From Acetobacter ascendens (GTDB lineage: Bacteria > Pseudomonadota > Alphaproteobacteria > Acetobacterales > Acetobacteraceae): a DNA stretch of 64,000 nucleotides. The position numbers and the translations under genes are program-made. Shown in pieces: positions 49,349 to 59,036 of this stretch. The stretch lies in the NCBI RefSeq assembly GCF_001766235.1, contig NZ_CP015164.1, positions 806,001 to 870,000 on the forward strand, in the 5' to 3' direction. How positions within the stretch are numbered: the first letter of the stretch is position 1; every line of letters begins with the position of its first letter. The notes below the pieces were generated by a model. It was not told the DNA's origin and searched no databases. It saw only the letters and a list, made by a program, of their open reading frames with translations.

Positions 49349-51093
49349 ACAGAAGTTGGATGAACCTTGTTCCTAAACCACAAGGTTCGTCTTCTCTGCC
49401 TTTACGTTATCTGAACAGCGCAGATGCTCTGCTGCTTTTGTGTCTGGCGGCTGCGGCAATAGCGCTGGGGGCAGCGGTAAGGCACATGTTGGGGCCATTA
49501 GTGGCTCCTGCCAGCATGCCCATACATTTAGATATGTGGCACCTGCCCGGCTACGCGCTGCGCACAACCATACGCATGTTTGCGGCTTTGGCGTGCTCAC
49601 TGGTATTTACGTTTGTGTATGCAACGCTCGCGGCAAAAAGCCGGCGTGCAGGACAGATTTTGGTGCCTTTGCTGGATGTGCTGCAATCTGTTCCTATTCT
49701 TGGGTTTTTGTCTTTCACCATCACATTTTTTCTGGGGTTGTTTCCGGGCCGCATACTGGGCGCGGAATGCGCAGCCATTTTTACCATTTTTACCAGTCAG
49801 GCATGGAACATGGCGTTGGGCATGTATCAGAGCCTGCGCTCTGTACCGCCTGAACTGGAAGAAACGGCCCGTTGTTTTGGCCTAACAAGCTGGCAGAAGT
49901 TCTGGCGCCTGGAAGTGCCCTGCACCATCCCCTCCTTGGTGTGGAACGCCATGATGTCCATGGCCGGTGGCTGGTTTATGGTGGTGTATTCTGAAAGCAT
50001 TACCGTGGGCAGCACGGATATTACTCTGCCGGGGATAGGTTCCTATGTGGGTATGGCCATAGATCATCAGAATATTGGCGCTGTAGCCGCAGCCATTGTG
50101 GCCATGATGGTTGTTATTCTGGTTTACGATCAGGTGCTGTTTCGGCCTCTGGCCGCATGGGCCACACGTTTTAGGCTGGAAAGTGTCAACGCAACCCAAG
50201 TTGTAGAGCCGTGGTTTTTGCGGCTGGTGCGCCGGACGCGTTTGCTGCGGATATGCGGGAATGCCCTGCTTTCTGTTGGGCGGCGTATTAGCTACCTGCC
50301 TCTGGGTTCTCGTCCTAACTCTGTGCTGGTCAATGCCGAGGAGGATAATGGTGGCGCGGACTGGCTGTGGTGGGGCTTTCTTCTGCTCGTCTGTCTTGGG
50401 GCTTCATGGCAAGTGTGGGACTATGCCCATACGCATTATACACTTGGTCAAATTGCCTATGTGTTTGGGTTGGGCAGCATAACATTGGTGCGTGTGGTCA
50501 GCATGTTGGTGCTAGCTTCTTTAATCTGGGTGCCGGTAGGTATCTGGTGCGGTCTGGACCCAACGCGTGCCTGGCGGGCGCAGATATTGGCGCAGTATGG
50601 GGCAGCTTTTCCGGCTAACCTGTTCTTTCCGGTGTTTGTGGTGGTGATTGTACATTTCCGCTTAACCCCAGATATCTGGCTTACCCCCCTGATGATTTTA
50701 GGGGCGCAGTGGTACATCTTGTTTAACGTTATTGCCGGGGCCTCATCCTTCCCGTCCAATTTGCTGGAAGTTGGCCGAAATCTGGAAGTGAAAGGCTGGT
50801 TTTGGTGGCGGCGCATCATCCTGCCGGGCATTGCGCCTTATTACCTTGTTGGCGTTATGGCGGCCGCAGGTGGCGCGTGGAATGCAGCCATTGCATCGGA
50901 AGTGGCGCAATGGGGAGAAACAACCTTAACGGCCCACGGTCTGGGCGCTTATGTTGCGCAAAGCACTCAGCTCGGAAACATTAGTAATGTTGGGTTGGGT
51001 ACGGTGGTGATGTGTGTATTTGTCATGTTCACCAACGCTTTGGTATGGCGGCCTTTGTCTGACTTTGTAGCACGCCGCCTGAAACTGAACTGA
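49345..51093 (+). CDS. ABC transporter permease, two fused BPD permease domains (SsuC/TauC/NtrB type)
   Basis: A 582-residue membrane protein made of two permease halves in one chain. The first (about residues 70-270) has an EAA-loop-like segment [20 protein letters not shown]; the second (about 370-575) has [19 protein letters not shown]. Such tandem fusions occur among importers for nitrate, sulfonates and related anions. Around 11-12 hydrophobic helices are visible. The start overlaps the dut stop, and the ATPase gene follows 15 bp downstream. No substrate-binding protein gene is adjacent, so the substrate cannot be named. Confidence 0.85.
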   Translation: MNRSWMNLVPKPQGSSSLPLRYLNSADALLLLCLAAAAIALGAAVRHMLGPLVAPASMPIHLDMWHLPGYALRTTIRMFAALACSLVFTFVYATLAAKSRRAGQILVPLLDVLQSVPILGFLSFTITFFLGLFPGRILGAECAAIFTIFTSQAWNMALGMYQSLRSVPPELEETARCFGLTSWQKFWRLEVPCTIPSLVWNAMMSMAGGWFMVVYSESITVGSTDITLPGIGSYVGMAIDHQNIGAVAAAIVAMMVVILVYDQVLFRPLAAWATRFRLESVNATQVVEPWFLRLVRRTRLLRICGNALLSVGRRISYLPLGSRPNSVLVNAEEDNGGADWLWWGFLLLVCLGASWQVWDYAHTHYTLGQIAYVFGLGSITLVRVVSMLVLASLIWVPVGIWCGLDPTRAWRAQILAQYGAAFPANLFFPVFVVVIVHFRLTPDIWLTPLMILGAQWYILFNVIAGASSFPSNLLEVGRNLEVKGWFWWRRIILPGIAPYYLVGVMAAAGGAWNAAIASEVAQWGETTLTAHGLGAYVAQSTQLGNISNVGLGTVVMCVFVMFTNALVWRPLSDFVARRLKLN

Positions 51094-51108
51094 ACCGGAT
51101 AGATAGCA

Positions 51109-52464
51109 ATGGCATCTGGCCCAGAGAAAAAAACATTTCCATCCGGCTCTGTTTTAGCAGAAGCACGCAATGTCAGCCGTTTTTATCATAAGGATAGCGC
51201 TGCCGATGTGCAGGTGCTGGATAATATCAGCCTTACCCTACATGCCGGAGAAATAGTTGGGCTGCTTGGGCGGTCTGGTTCTGGTAAGTCTACCCTGTTG
51301 CGTATTCTGGCTGGTTTGCTGCCGCCCTCATCTGGTGAAGTGTTGTGGAAAGAGCAGCCCCTACGTAAACCCACGCAGGACATTGCAGTGGTGTTTCAGT
51401 CCTTTGCCTTGTTCCCGTGGATGACGGTGGAGGAAAACGTTGCACTGGGTTTGGACGCGCGCGGTGTGCCTGCGGCAGAGCGTGACAAACTGGTTGATGA
51501 TGCCATAGATCTGATTGGTTTGGGTGGGTATGAAAATGCGTGGCCCAAGGAGCTTTCTGGTGGCATGCAGCAGCGTGTAGGGCTGGCCCGCGCCTTAGTG
51601 GTGCATCCTGATTTGCTCCTTATGGATGAACCTTTTTCTGCTCTGGATGTGTTAACTGCAGAAAATCTGCGTACAGATCTGATAGAACTGTGGTCGGAAG
51701 AAAAATTGCCGGTTCAATCTATGCTGATTGTGACGCATAATATTGAAGAAGCCGTGCTGATGTGTGACCGCATCGTGATTGCGTCTTCCAACCCCGGACG
51801 CATCGCACATGTGTTGCATGTGCCGTTTGTGCACCCACGCAACCGCGAAGATGCAGAGTTCCGCCAACTGGTGGACCACATTTACGCATTGATGACGCAG
51901 CGCGCCCCCATTGTTTCAGAAGCGGATCTGGCACGCCGCGGTGCACCGCAAGGGGCTGCCCTCACCCGTTCCTTCCGGGCTTTGGTGCCTGTTTCTATCA
52001 CTATGATGATTGGGATGATGGAGGCTTTGGCCGCCCCCCCGCTAAATGGGCGGGCCGATTTACCTGTATTGGCAGAAAAGCTTCAGCTTGAGCTGGATGA
52101 TCTGTTCCCATTAGGGGAATCTCTGGAACTCCTGCGTCTGGCAGAGCTGGAAGATGGGGATATTCTCCTTACCAATGAGGGCGTGCATTTTGTTCTGAGT
52201 GATCTGGATGAGCGCAAGGCCATTATGGGCCATGCGCTGCTCCATAACGTACCGTTGGTGCGAATGATCTGCACCCTACTAGATGAACGGCCTACACACA
52301 GCATTAAAGCAGAGCGCTTCCGCAGTGAACTGGAAGATAGCATGTCTGCTGATTACGCGCGCCAAACACTCCAGACCATTATTGGCTGGGGCCGCTTTGC
52401 CGAATTGTTTGATTATGATGAAGAAGGAGACCGCTTTTTTCTGGAAGATGAAACTTCAGAATAA
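51109..52464 (+). CDS. ABC transporter ATP-binding protein with C-terminal AAA-associated domain
   Basis: A 451-residue protein. The N-terminal 260 residues are a nitrate/sulfonate-type ABC ATPase: Walker A GLLGRSGSGKSTLLRIL, Q-loop VVFQSFALFPW, signature ELSGGMQQRVGLARAL, Walker B LLLMDEPFSALD and the switch His in LIVTHNIEEAVLM. The remaining 190 residues resemble the AAA-associated C-terminal domain found on a subset of these ATPases, thought to be regulatory. The partner is the fused permease upstream. Its gene ends 13 bp before the convergent msrA. Confidence 0.87.
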   Translation: MASGPEKKTFPSGSVLAEARNVSRFYHKDSAADVQVLDNISLTLHAGEIVGLLGRSGSGKSTLLRILAGLLPPSSGEVLWKEQPLRKPTQDIAVVFQSFALFPWMTVEENVALGLDARGVPAAERDKLVDDAIDLIGLGGYENAWPKELSGGMQQRVGLARALVVHPDLLLMDEPFSALDVLTAENLRTDLIELWSEEKLPVQSMLIVTHNIEEAVLMCDRIVIASSNPGRIAHVLHVPFVHPRNREDAEFRQLVDHIYALMTQRAPIVSEADLARRGAPQGAALTRSFRALVPVSITMMIGMMEALAAPPLNGRADLPVLAEKLQLELDDLFPLGESLELLRLAELEDGDILLTNEGVHFVLSDLDERKAIMGHALLHNVPLVRMICTLLDERPTHSIKAERFRSELEDSMSADYARQTLQTIIGWGRFAELFDYDEEGDRFFLEDETSE

Positions 52465-52476
52465 GCAGTCTGCCCT

Positions 52477-53013
52477 TTATGTCGGGCTAAAGTAACGCGC
52501 AAATTCCTTGCGGGCTTTAGCCACTTTAGGGCTGATAACCACCTGACAGTACCCAGCCATAGGGTTACGGGCGTAATAATCAAAATGCGCTTCTTCCGCA
52601 GGCCAGAAAGCGGTGAGAGGCTGAATTTCTGTCACCACAGGCTGATCACCCCAGATTTTTTCCTGGGCGATGTCTTGCTTTGCACGTTCTGCAATCTGCT
52701 TTTGCTGGTCATTTTCATAGAAAATGACGGAGCGATACTGCGTGCCCTTGTCATTCCCCTGCCGGTTCAGGGTTGTAGGGTCATGCATAATAAAGAAGAT
52801 GCGCAGAATTTCAGCGTAACTGATAATGGCTGGGTCAAACTCTAGCCGAATAACCTCGGCATGGCCTGTCTGCCCAGTGCACACTTGCTGGTAGCTAGGG
52901 TGTTGCACAGTGCCGCCAGCATAACCCGGCGCAATGGAGAGAATGCCTTTCATACCACGGTAAACGGCTTCCAGACACCAGAAGCACCCACCGCCTAATA
53001 TTGCTGTTTCCAT
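52477..53013 (-). CDS. msrA: Peptide-methionine (S)-S-oxide reductase
   Basis: A 178-residue protein, normal size. The catalytic Cys is in AILGGGCFWCLEAVYRGMKG, followed by APGYAGGTVQHPSYQQVCTG, HAEVIRLEFDP and FFIMHDPTTLNRQGNDKGTQYRS in part. It repairs S-methionine sulfoxide in proteins and free methionine. The resolving Cys usually found near the C-terminus is not obvious; the Cys in YCQVVISPK may fill that role. No msrB is adjacent. Confidence 0.93.
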   Translation of the reverse strand: METAILGGGCFWCLEAVYRGMKGILSIAPGYAGGTVQHPSYQQVCTGQTGHAEVIRLEFDPAIISYAEILRIFFIMHDPTTLNRQGNDKGTQYRSVIFYENDQQKQIAERAKQDIAQEKIWGDQPVVTEIQPLTAFWPAEEAHFDYYARNPMAGYCQVVISPKVAKARKEFARYFSPT

Positions 53014-53095
53014 GCTTCTGTTCTCCCCCTTTTTTTGTGTGGCTCAATAGCCTGCCAGCAATTAAGCCAGCAGGCTACGTAGGCTCGCGCGGTTG

Positions 53096-55789
53096 TTACC
53101 CGATGCGAGACAGAGCGGCTTTTAGGCGCACACATTCGCCTTGCTGCGCTTCCAGACGGTCCCGCATTTCCTGCACCACTTCCGGTTTGGCGCGGGTGAC
53201 GAAGTTTTCGTTGCCAAGTTTCTTTTCGGTTTTGGCAACTTCATCTTCCGCCTTACCCAGTTCCTTTTTCAAACGGGCACGTTCGGCATCCAGATCAATC
53301 AACCCGGCCAGCGGGATGATAAGAGTTGCCTCATCCACCACAGCCTGCGCGGAACCATGCGGAATATCACCCAGCAACGGAGCAATTTCGGAAACGCGTG
53401 CCATACGGCCAATGGCTTCCTGCCAACGCTGTGCGTGGTCCAATGTTTGCGGCAAGGCATCTTTCAAAAAGACTGGAGCTTTTTGCGCTGGTGGCACGTT
53501 CATTTCTGCGCGCACTGTGCGGATTTCCGTAATCAAGCGAATAATCTGATCGCACTCTGCTTGTGCAGCTTCTGCACCAGCCGGCACAACAGGTTCTGGC
53601 CAGCTTGCAGAAATAAGGCTGCCTTCTTCTCCATACCCAAAGGAATGCCACAGCGTATCCGTTACAAACGGAATAACAGGTTGCAGCAGACGCAGGATAA
53701 CACCTAGAACATAAGCTGCTACAGCGCGAATTTCTGCGGCTTCGGCTTCATCCGTGGAGTTAAATACGGGCTTTGCAAACTCAAGGAACCAGTCACAGAA
53801 GCGGTTCCATACAAAGCGGTAGCAGCTAAGCGCATATTCATCAAAACGGTAGGAATCTAGCGCCCGCGTTGCTTCTGTAATGGCCGCGGCAGATTCGGCA
53901 ATAATCCACCGGCCAAGCGGAGATTTAACAGTTGCCGGATCAAACCCTTCTACAGGTTTAACGCCATTCATTTCACAGAAGCGTGCGGCATTCCAGAGCT
54001 TGGTGATGAAGGCGCGGTAGTCTTCTACCCGCTTGCGGCCCAGCTTAACATCTCGCCCAATGCCGGTAAGCGCGCAAATAGTAAAGCGCATGGCATCAGC
54101 ACCGTACTGATCAATCAGTTCCAGCGGATCAATACCGTTGCCTTTGCTCTTGGACATTTTCTGCCCGTGCTCATCGCGCACAAGACCATGAATGAAAATG
54201 TTGCGGAACGGCACATCGTGCATGAAGTGCTGGCCCATCATCATCATTCGGGCAACCCAGAAGAAGATGATGTCAAAGCCTGTTACCAGCACATCAGTTG
54301 GGTAATACCGGGCGAGTTCTGGCGTTTTGTCCGGCCAGCCCAGCGTGGAGAACGGCCACAGGGCGGAAGAAAACCACGTGTCCAGCACATCATCATCACG
54401 CCGCAGTTCTTCTACCTTGCCGTAATGGGCATTGGCCTGTGCCCGTGCGTCTGCTTCATCATGTGCCACAAATACGTGCTCATCTGGCCCGTACCATGCA
54501 GGAATACGATGGCCCCACCAAAGTTGGCGCGAAATGCACCACGGCTGGATATCACGCATCCATGCGAAGAAGGTGTTTTCCCACTGTTTGGGAATAAAGC
54601 TGGCGCGGCCAGATGTAATGGCTTCTACGGCTGGGCCGGATAGTTTTCCAGCATCACAGTACCACTGTGTGGTCAGGCGAGGTTCAATAACCGCTCCACC
54701 ACGTTCAGCATGCGGCACCTGATGGCGATGGGGTTCGATTTTTTCCAGCCAGCCATCTTCTTCCAGACGGGCCACAATGGTTTTGCGTGCTTCTTCGCGG
54801 GAAAGCCCAGACAGGCTGCGCACAAAGGCTGGGTCAGCCAGCCCGTCAACAGCGCTCAGGTCCTGCTCAATTTCATCCAGAACAACACGAGCCTGATCGT
54901 CCAGAACGGAGAGCATGGGCAGGTTGTGGCGACGGCCGACTTCGAAGTCGTTAAAATCGTGCGCGGGGGTGATTTTAACCGCACCCGTGCCTTTTTCCGG
55001 GTCCGAATGTTCATCCGCCACAATCGGGATCAGACGGCCTGTAAGCGGCAGGCGAACGGATTTGCCAATCAGGTTTTTATAGCGTTCATCTTCTGGGTGA
55101 ACAGCGACCGCAGTATCGCCCAGCATGGTTTCTGGCCGCGTGGTGGCAACGGTAATTGTTGCATCCCCTGCGCCTTCAACCGGGTAGCGAATATACCATA
55201 GGTTACCGGCAACATCCTTGCTTTCCACCTCTAGATCGGAAATGGCGGAGCGGAAAACCGGGTCCCAGTTCACCAACCGGCGGTCACGATAAATCAGCCC
55301 TTCATTATAAAGGGTTACAAACACTTCCCGCACCGCGCGGGAAAGGCCTTCATCCATCGTGAAGCGTTCACGCGGCCAATCGAGCGATGCCCCAAGGCGA
55401 CGAAGCTGCTTTGTAATGCCGCCGCCGGATTGCTCTTTCCATTCCCACACGCGTTCAATAAACGCATCGCGGCCCATTTCCTGGCGGGTTTTGCCTTCGG
55501 TAGCCAAGGTGCGTTCCACCACCATCTGGGTGGCAATGCCTGCGTGGTCTGTGCCGGGCTGCCATAGGGTATCAAACCCCTGCATGCGCTTCCAGCGGAT
55601 AAGTGTGTCCTGCAGTGTCATGGTCAGGGCATGGCCCATGTGCAGGGTGCCGGTAACATTCGGCGGTGGAATCATAATGGTGAACGGCTTTTTGCCGCTA
55701 TTGGGCTGTGCAGAAAATGCCTTTCTGCTTTCCCATAATTCGTACAGGCGTGTTTCTATCTGGGCCGGCTCAAAAGACTTGTTCAGCAT
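53096..55789 (-). CDS. valS: Valyl-tRNA synthetase
   Basis: An 897-residue class I synthetase. The HIGH-type motif is in PPPNVTGTLHMGHALT and the KMSKS motif in GQKMSKSKGNGIDPLELI; an editing domain lies between, and a C-terminal coiled coil (LAGLIDLDAERARLKKEL to the end) is typical of ValS. The ATG at 55789 (MLNKSFEPAQIETRLYE) is preferred; 23 more in-frame residues upstream are not conserved-looking. It lies downstream of popZ. Confidence 0.96.
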   Translation of the reverse strand: MLNKSFEPAQIETRLYELWESRKAFSAQPNSGKKPFTIMIPPPNVTGTLHMGHALTMTLQDTLIRWKRMQGFDTLWQPGTDHAGIATQMVVERTLATEGKTRQEMGRDAFIERVWEWKEQSGGGITKQLRRLGASLDWPRERFTMDEGLSRAVREVFVTLYNEGLIYRDRRLVNWDPVFRSAISDLEVESKDVAGNLWYIRYPVEGAGDATITVATTRPETMLGDTAVAVHPEDERYKNLIGKSVRLPLTGRLIPIVADEHSDPEKGTGAVKITPAHDFNDFEVGRRHNLPMLSVLDDQARVVLDEIEQDLSAVDGLADPAFVRSLSGLSREEARKTIVARLEEDGWLEKIEPHRHQVPHAERGGAVIEPRLTTQWYCDAGKLSGPAVEAITSGRASFIPKQWENTFFAWMRDIQPWCISRQLWWGHRIPAWYGPDEHVFVAHDEADARAQANAHYGKVEELRRDDDVLDTWFSSALWPFSTLGWPDKTPELARYYPTDVLVTGFDIIFFWVARMMMMGQHFMHDVPFRNIFIHGLVRDEHGQKMSKSKGNGIDPLELIDQYGADAMRFTICALTGIGRDVKLGRKRVEDYRAFITKLWNAARFCEMNGVKPVEGFDPATVKSPLGRWIIAESAAAITEATRALDSYRFDEYALSCYRFVWNRFCDWFLEFAKPVFNSTDEAEAAEIRAVAAYVLGVILRLLQPVIPFVTDTLWHSFGYGEEGSLISASWPEPVVPAGAEAAQAECDQIIRLITEIRTVRAEMNVPPAQKAPVFLKDALPQTLDHAQRWQEAIGRMARVSEIAPLLGDIPHGSAQAVVDEATLIIPLAGLIDLDAERARLKKELGKAEDEVAKTEKKLGNENFVTRAKPEVVQEMRDRLEAQQGECVRLKAALSRIG

Positions 55790-55930
55790 ATGTATTCCAC
55801 CACACAACGTAAAAAAGGCGGCAGGCATGTACTGCCTCCGCCTTTGCAGAGCAATCATCCGGTTTTTGGCAGAGCACCCGTTACTGAAATGTGTGCGTTC
55901 ACCCAGTAACGGCGTGTCTGGTTTCCGGTA

Positions 55931-56572
55931 TTACAGACCGCGCTGCGTCAGACGTTCCACTTCCTTACGGACAGCAGCCTGCACGATGCCTGCAAGATGT
56001 GCATCCAGCCACTTTTTAAGGAATACGCGCACTTCCTGGCGCACGATATCTTCAACAGTCAGAGACCCTTCATGTGAAATAGCCACTTTTCTCTCCTCAT
56101 GCTCTCTTAGATACTTATCCTGCAGGGTTTTCTGCAGAACAGCGAATGAATTTGATGTATCTGACATGGTTTCGTCATTCAGGGGGATAGGGAGAGGACC
56201 AGACATATCGTGTTCTGCCTTTTCAGTTAGCGGGATCTGTCTCAGATCGGTTACGGATAAGATACCGTCATCATGAGCGATAGGTGATGACTGCACAAGA
56301 GCCGTATCTTCTCCCATATTGACTGGATGATGCGCCGAACTATTGGGCTGGCTGGTGTGATGATCCGGCTCTGATTCCTGCACAAGTCCTTCCATCATGG
56401 AAGGGGAAAGAACCAGCATATCGTCGTCTTCATCACCCTGTGCGGAGTCTGTATCCGAAGAAGGGGGAGCCATGGCTGCCAGATGCTCATCATGCAGGGT
56501 CTGCCGGATAGAAGACAGCACATCTGCTACTGATTTACCTGTACCTTCAGATGGATCCTGTGACGATGCCAT
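55931..56572 (-). CDS. popZ: PopZ-like polar organizing protein (DUF2497)
   Basis: A 213-residue acidic protein with the PopZ layout: a short N-terminal helix (SVADVLSSIRQTLHDEH), a long acidic, Pro/Ser-rich disordered middle (about 40-155) and a conserved C-terminal oligomerisation region (TVEDIVRQEVRVFLKKWLDA, then HLAGIVQAAVRKEVERL). PopZ condenses at cell poles and anchors the chromosome origin through ParB in Caulobacter. The location next to valS is the conserved alphaproteobacterial one. Function here is by homology. Confidence 0.87.
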   Translation of the reverse strand: MASSQDPSEGTGKSVADVLSSIRQTLHDEHLAAMAPPSSDTDSAQGDEDDDMLVLSPSMMEGLVQESEPDHHTSQPNSSAHHPVNMGEDTALVQSSPIAHDDGILSVTDLRQIPLTEKAEHDMSGPLPIPLNDETMSDTSNSFAVLQKTLQDKYLREHEERKVAISHEGSLTVEDIVRQEVRVFLKKWLDAHLAGIVQAAVRKEVERLTQRGL

Positions 56573-56608
56573 ACAATAACCCCTGCCCTTACCCTTGCTG
56601 TTCAGCTT

Positions 56609-58048
56609 TTAGCGTCCTGGCTGGCTGACCGCATAATCGTTCAGCCCCCATAGACGGTCTTTTACAGCGTTATAGTAAGCCTTGTCATCATAAAGAGGAA
56701 CATTCAACTTGAGATCGGCTGCCGTAAGGCGGCCAATGGCGGCGGCAACGTTGTACGAAGTTAGCACCATATTGCTCAGGCTTTGTACAAGGGCCACCTG
56801 TGCCTGTAACAGAGTTTGCTGTTGCTGCAAGACTTCCAGCGTTGTGCTGGTGCCTACAATAGCCTGCCGTTCCACCCCATCAAGGGCCACGGTGCCTGCC
56901 TGAATAGCGGCGCGGTTACTGTTAATTGCGGCCTGATAGGCAACCAGTTTCTGCCAGTTTGAAACGGCATCCTGCGCGGCTGTTCTACGCTGCACATCAA
57001 CTTCACGGTGTGCTGCTTGCGCCTGCTGCTTGGCCTGCCGCACGGCTGAATATTCTGAGCCACCCTGATAAACCGGGATATTGAAGTTGATGATGGCGTA
57101 TTTGTTTTCGTCAATCTGGTTGTTCAGGCTTTGGTTAACCTGCCTGGAATAGGCTAGAGTGGCGGAAACTTTGGGCATGATTGCCGCCATTGCAACAGAT
57201 ACCGCATCTTTTTGAGAAGATTCGGTAAACAGTGCATTGATAACATCTGGATTGTTTTTAACCGCCATGGCGGCGGCCATTTGTTCATTTTTAACAGGCA
57301 ATACCAGAGGCTGCGGCGGCACCAGATTAGGTGGCGGTGCCATGCCCACAATTTGCATATATGTGGCCTGAGCAGTCTGTAATGTGCCTTCAGATTGCTG
57401 GCGGGTAGCTTTGGCCGTTGCATAGGCAGATTCAGCCTGCGCGACGTCTGTGCGGGTAATTTCCCCCACACGGAAGCGTTCATTCGTTGCACGAAGCTGT
57501 TGCTGAAGCACGCGTTCGTTGTTGATGTTCAACTGTAAAAGCTGTTCATCCTCAATAACCGACACATATGCATTCACAACCTGCTTGAACACTTGCTGTT
57601 CAGCGGAAATCAGATGTGCACGTGCCGCCATAACTTTGTTGACAGCCTGATGCGTGGAGGCCGTGGTTTTGCCACCCGTATACAAAGGCTGGTTAACGCT
57701 TACGCCTGCCGTATAACCAGGGGTGTTATACTGACGAATATAGCCAGTAGAGGGCTGATCTGCCTCACCCTGATAATCGTTTACACCCTTATAGTATGTC
57801 AGGCCTACCGTACCGGTTACGGTGGGGCGCCAGCCAGCCAAAGCAGTTGGTACCTGCTCATCTGTGGCGCGTAAGGTGGCGCGCGCTTCCTGAAGGGTTG
57901 GATTTGTCAGATAGGCTGCGGCAAGCGCTTCCTGCAGCGTGTGTGGTACAAAGGTTGGCGAACCACTGCCATCGTATTTCTGTCCCCATGCAGTGGAACT
58001 GCATAGCACAACAGCCATACCTACCCCTGCTCCGCAAATACGCCGCAT
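56609..58048 (-). CDS. tolC: TolC family outer membrane efflux protein
   Basis: A 479-residue protein with a Sec signal (MRRICGAGVGMAVVLCSSTAWGQ) and the two-fold TolC repeat: TLQEALAAAYLTNPTLQEARATL in the first half and a matching helical hairpin from about residue 240. Motifs such as NQPLYTGGKTTAS and NFNIPVYQGGSEYSAVRQAK are characteristic. It forms the trimeric outer-membrane channel for efflux pumps and type I secretion. Upstream, an IS5 copy has been inserted 123 bp before the start, separating it from the pcm-like gene. Confidence 0.93.
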   Translation of the reverse strand: MRRICGAGVGMAVVLCSSTAWGQKYDGSGSPTFVPHTLQEALAAAYLTNPTLQEARATLRATDEQVPTALAGWRPTVTGTVGLTYYKGVNDYQGEADQPSTGYIRQYNTPGYTAGVSVNQPLYTGGKTTASTHQAVNKVMAARAHLISAEQQVFKQVVNAYVSVIEDEQLLQLNINNERVLQQQLRATNERFRVGEITRTDVAQAESAYATAKATRQQSEGTLQTAQATYMQIVGMAPPPNLVPPQPLVLPVKNEQMAAAMAVKNNPDVINALFTESSQKDAVSVAMAAIMPKVSATLAYSRQVNQSLNNQIDENKYAIINFNIPVYQGGSEYSAVRQAKQQAQAAHREVDVQRRTAAQDAVSNWQKLVAYQAAINSNRAAIQAGTVALDGVERQAIVGTSTTLEVLQQQQTLLQAQVALVQSLSNMVLTSYNVAAAIGRLTAADLKLNVPLYDDKAYYNAVKDRLWGLNDYAVSQPGR

Positions 58049-58171
58049 CTGATACTCCTGATTCAGTTACCGTATTGCCGCTTAAGGCACTGCTCATGCC
58101 ACGATACTGAACCTATTTCTACAAATTTGTAATCAACTGCGACAGAATATCTTTCTAAAAGTTTATTTCTA

Positions 58172-59036
58172 CGGCGTGTCGTCAGTTAAGCAGGATGATG
58201 ATTGAGGCGAACTGCACGGCTGCGAGGAAGGTCGATTTCAGTTTATCGTAGCGGGTTGCGATAGCGCGAAACTGCTTGAGTTTATTGAAGAACCTCTCAA
58301 CAAGGTTCCGTTCGCGGTAGAGAGAAAAATCGGTTTTCCGTCGTGTCGTTCTGTTGCGTTTTGGCGGGATGACCGGGGTAATCCCGCGCTGTATCAGCCG
58401 ATCGATCAACCTGTCCGCGTCATACGCCTTGTCAGCAAGGAAAGCATCCGGTTCGATGTTTTCCAGAAGTGGTTCTGCCTGGGTGATATCGGCATCCTGT
58501 CCCGGTGTGATGCCGAGTTCCACTGGATTGCCCAGAGCGTCGCAGATGGCATGGATCTTTGTAGTTAGCCCGCCTCGTGATCGTCCGATGGCCTGATCCG
58601 TGCCCCTTTTTTGAGAGCTCCGGCACTATGCTGATGCGCTCGGACAATTGTGCTGTCGATCATCATGTATTCGTTGTCGTAATCAGCGGCCAGATAACGA
58701 AATATCCGTTCGATGACGCCGCTTTCACACCAGCGGCGCAGACGCCGGTGCACGTTTTTCCAGTCACCGAAACGGGCAGGAAGGTCGCGCCATGGAATAC
58801 CCGCGCGATAGCGATACAGCACCGCCTCCACGAACAGACGGTTGTTCACCGCAGTGCCGCCGACATAGCCTTCTCGACCAGGAAGAAGATCCTTTATCCG
58901 CTCCCACTGGTCATCGCGTAAACTATAGCGCCGCATCTGTCTGTCTCCCCAAAAAAAACGGGAAAACAGTCAGCACACGCAGACACAAAGTACAACCCTC
59001 ACGTGCCACTCTCAGGGCTTAACTGACGACACGCCG
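58172..59036 (-). mobile_element. IS5-family (IS427-like) insertion sequence, copy 2, between pcm and tolC
   Basis: An 865-bp element with the same ends as the copy at 624-1487 and a TA duplication (58170-58171 and 59037-59038). It appears identical to copy 1 except for one extra A in the run at 58951-58958. The target was again CTAG. The transposase reads toward tolC, in the direction of the surrounding genes, so read-through into tolC is possible. Confidence 0.94.
58182..58936 (-). CDS. IS5-family transposase, copy 2 (ORFA 58565-58936, ORFB 58182 upward, -1 frameshift)
   Basis: Same two-frame organisation as copy 1, with the A6G4 slippery run at 58603-58612 and the same DDE residues (MMIDSTIVRAH, LADKAYDAD, RNLVERFF). 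The extra A upstream closes the long N-terminal extension seen in copy 1, which supports MRRYSL as the true start. That both copies keep the same frame break argues for programmed frameshifting. Intact and possibly active. Confidence 0.88.
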
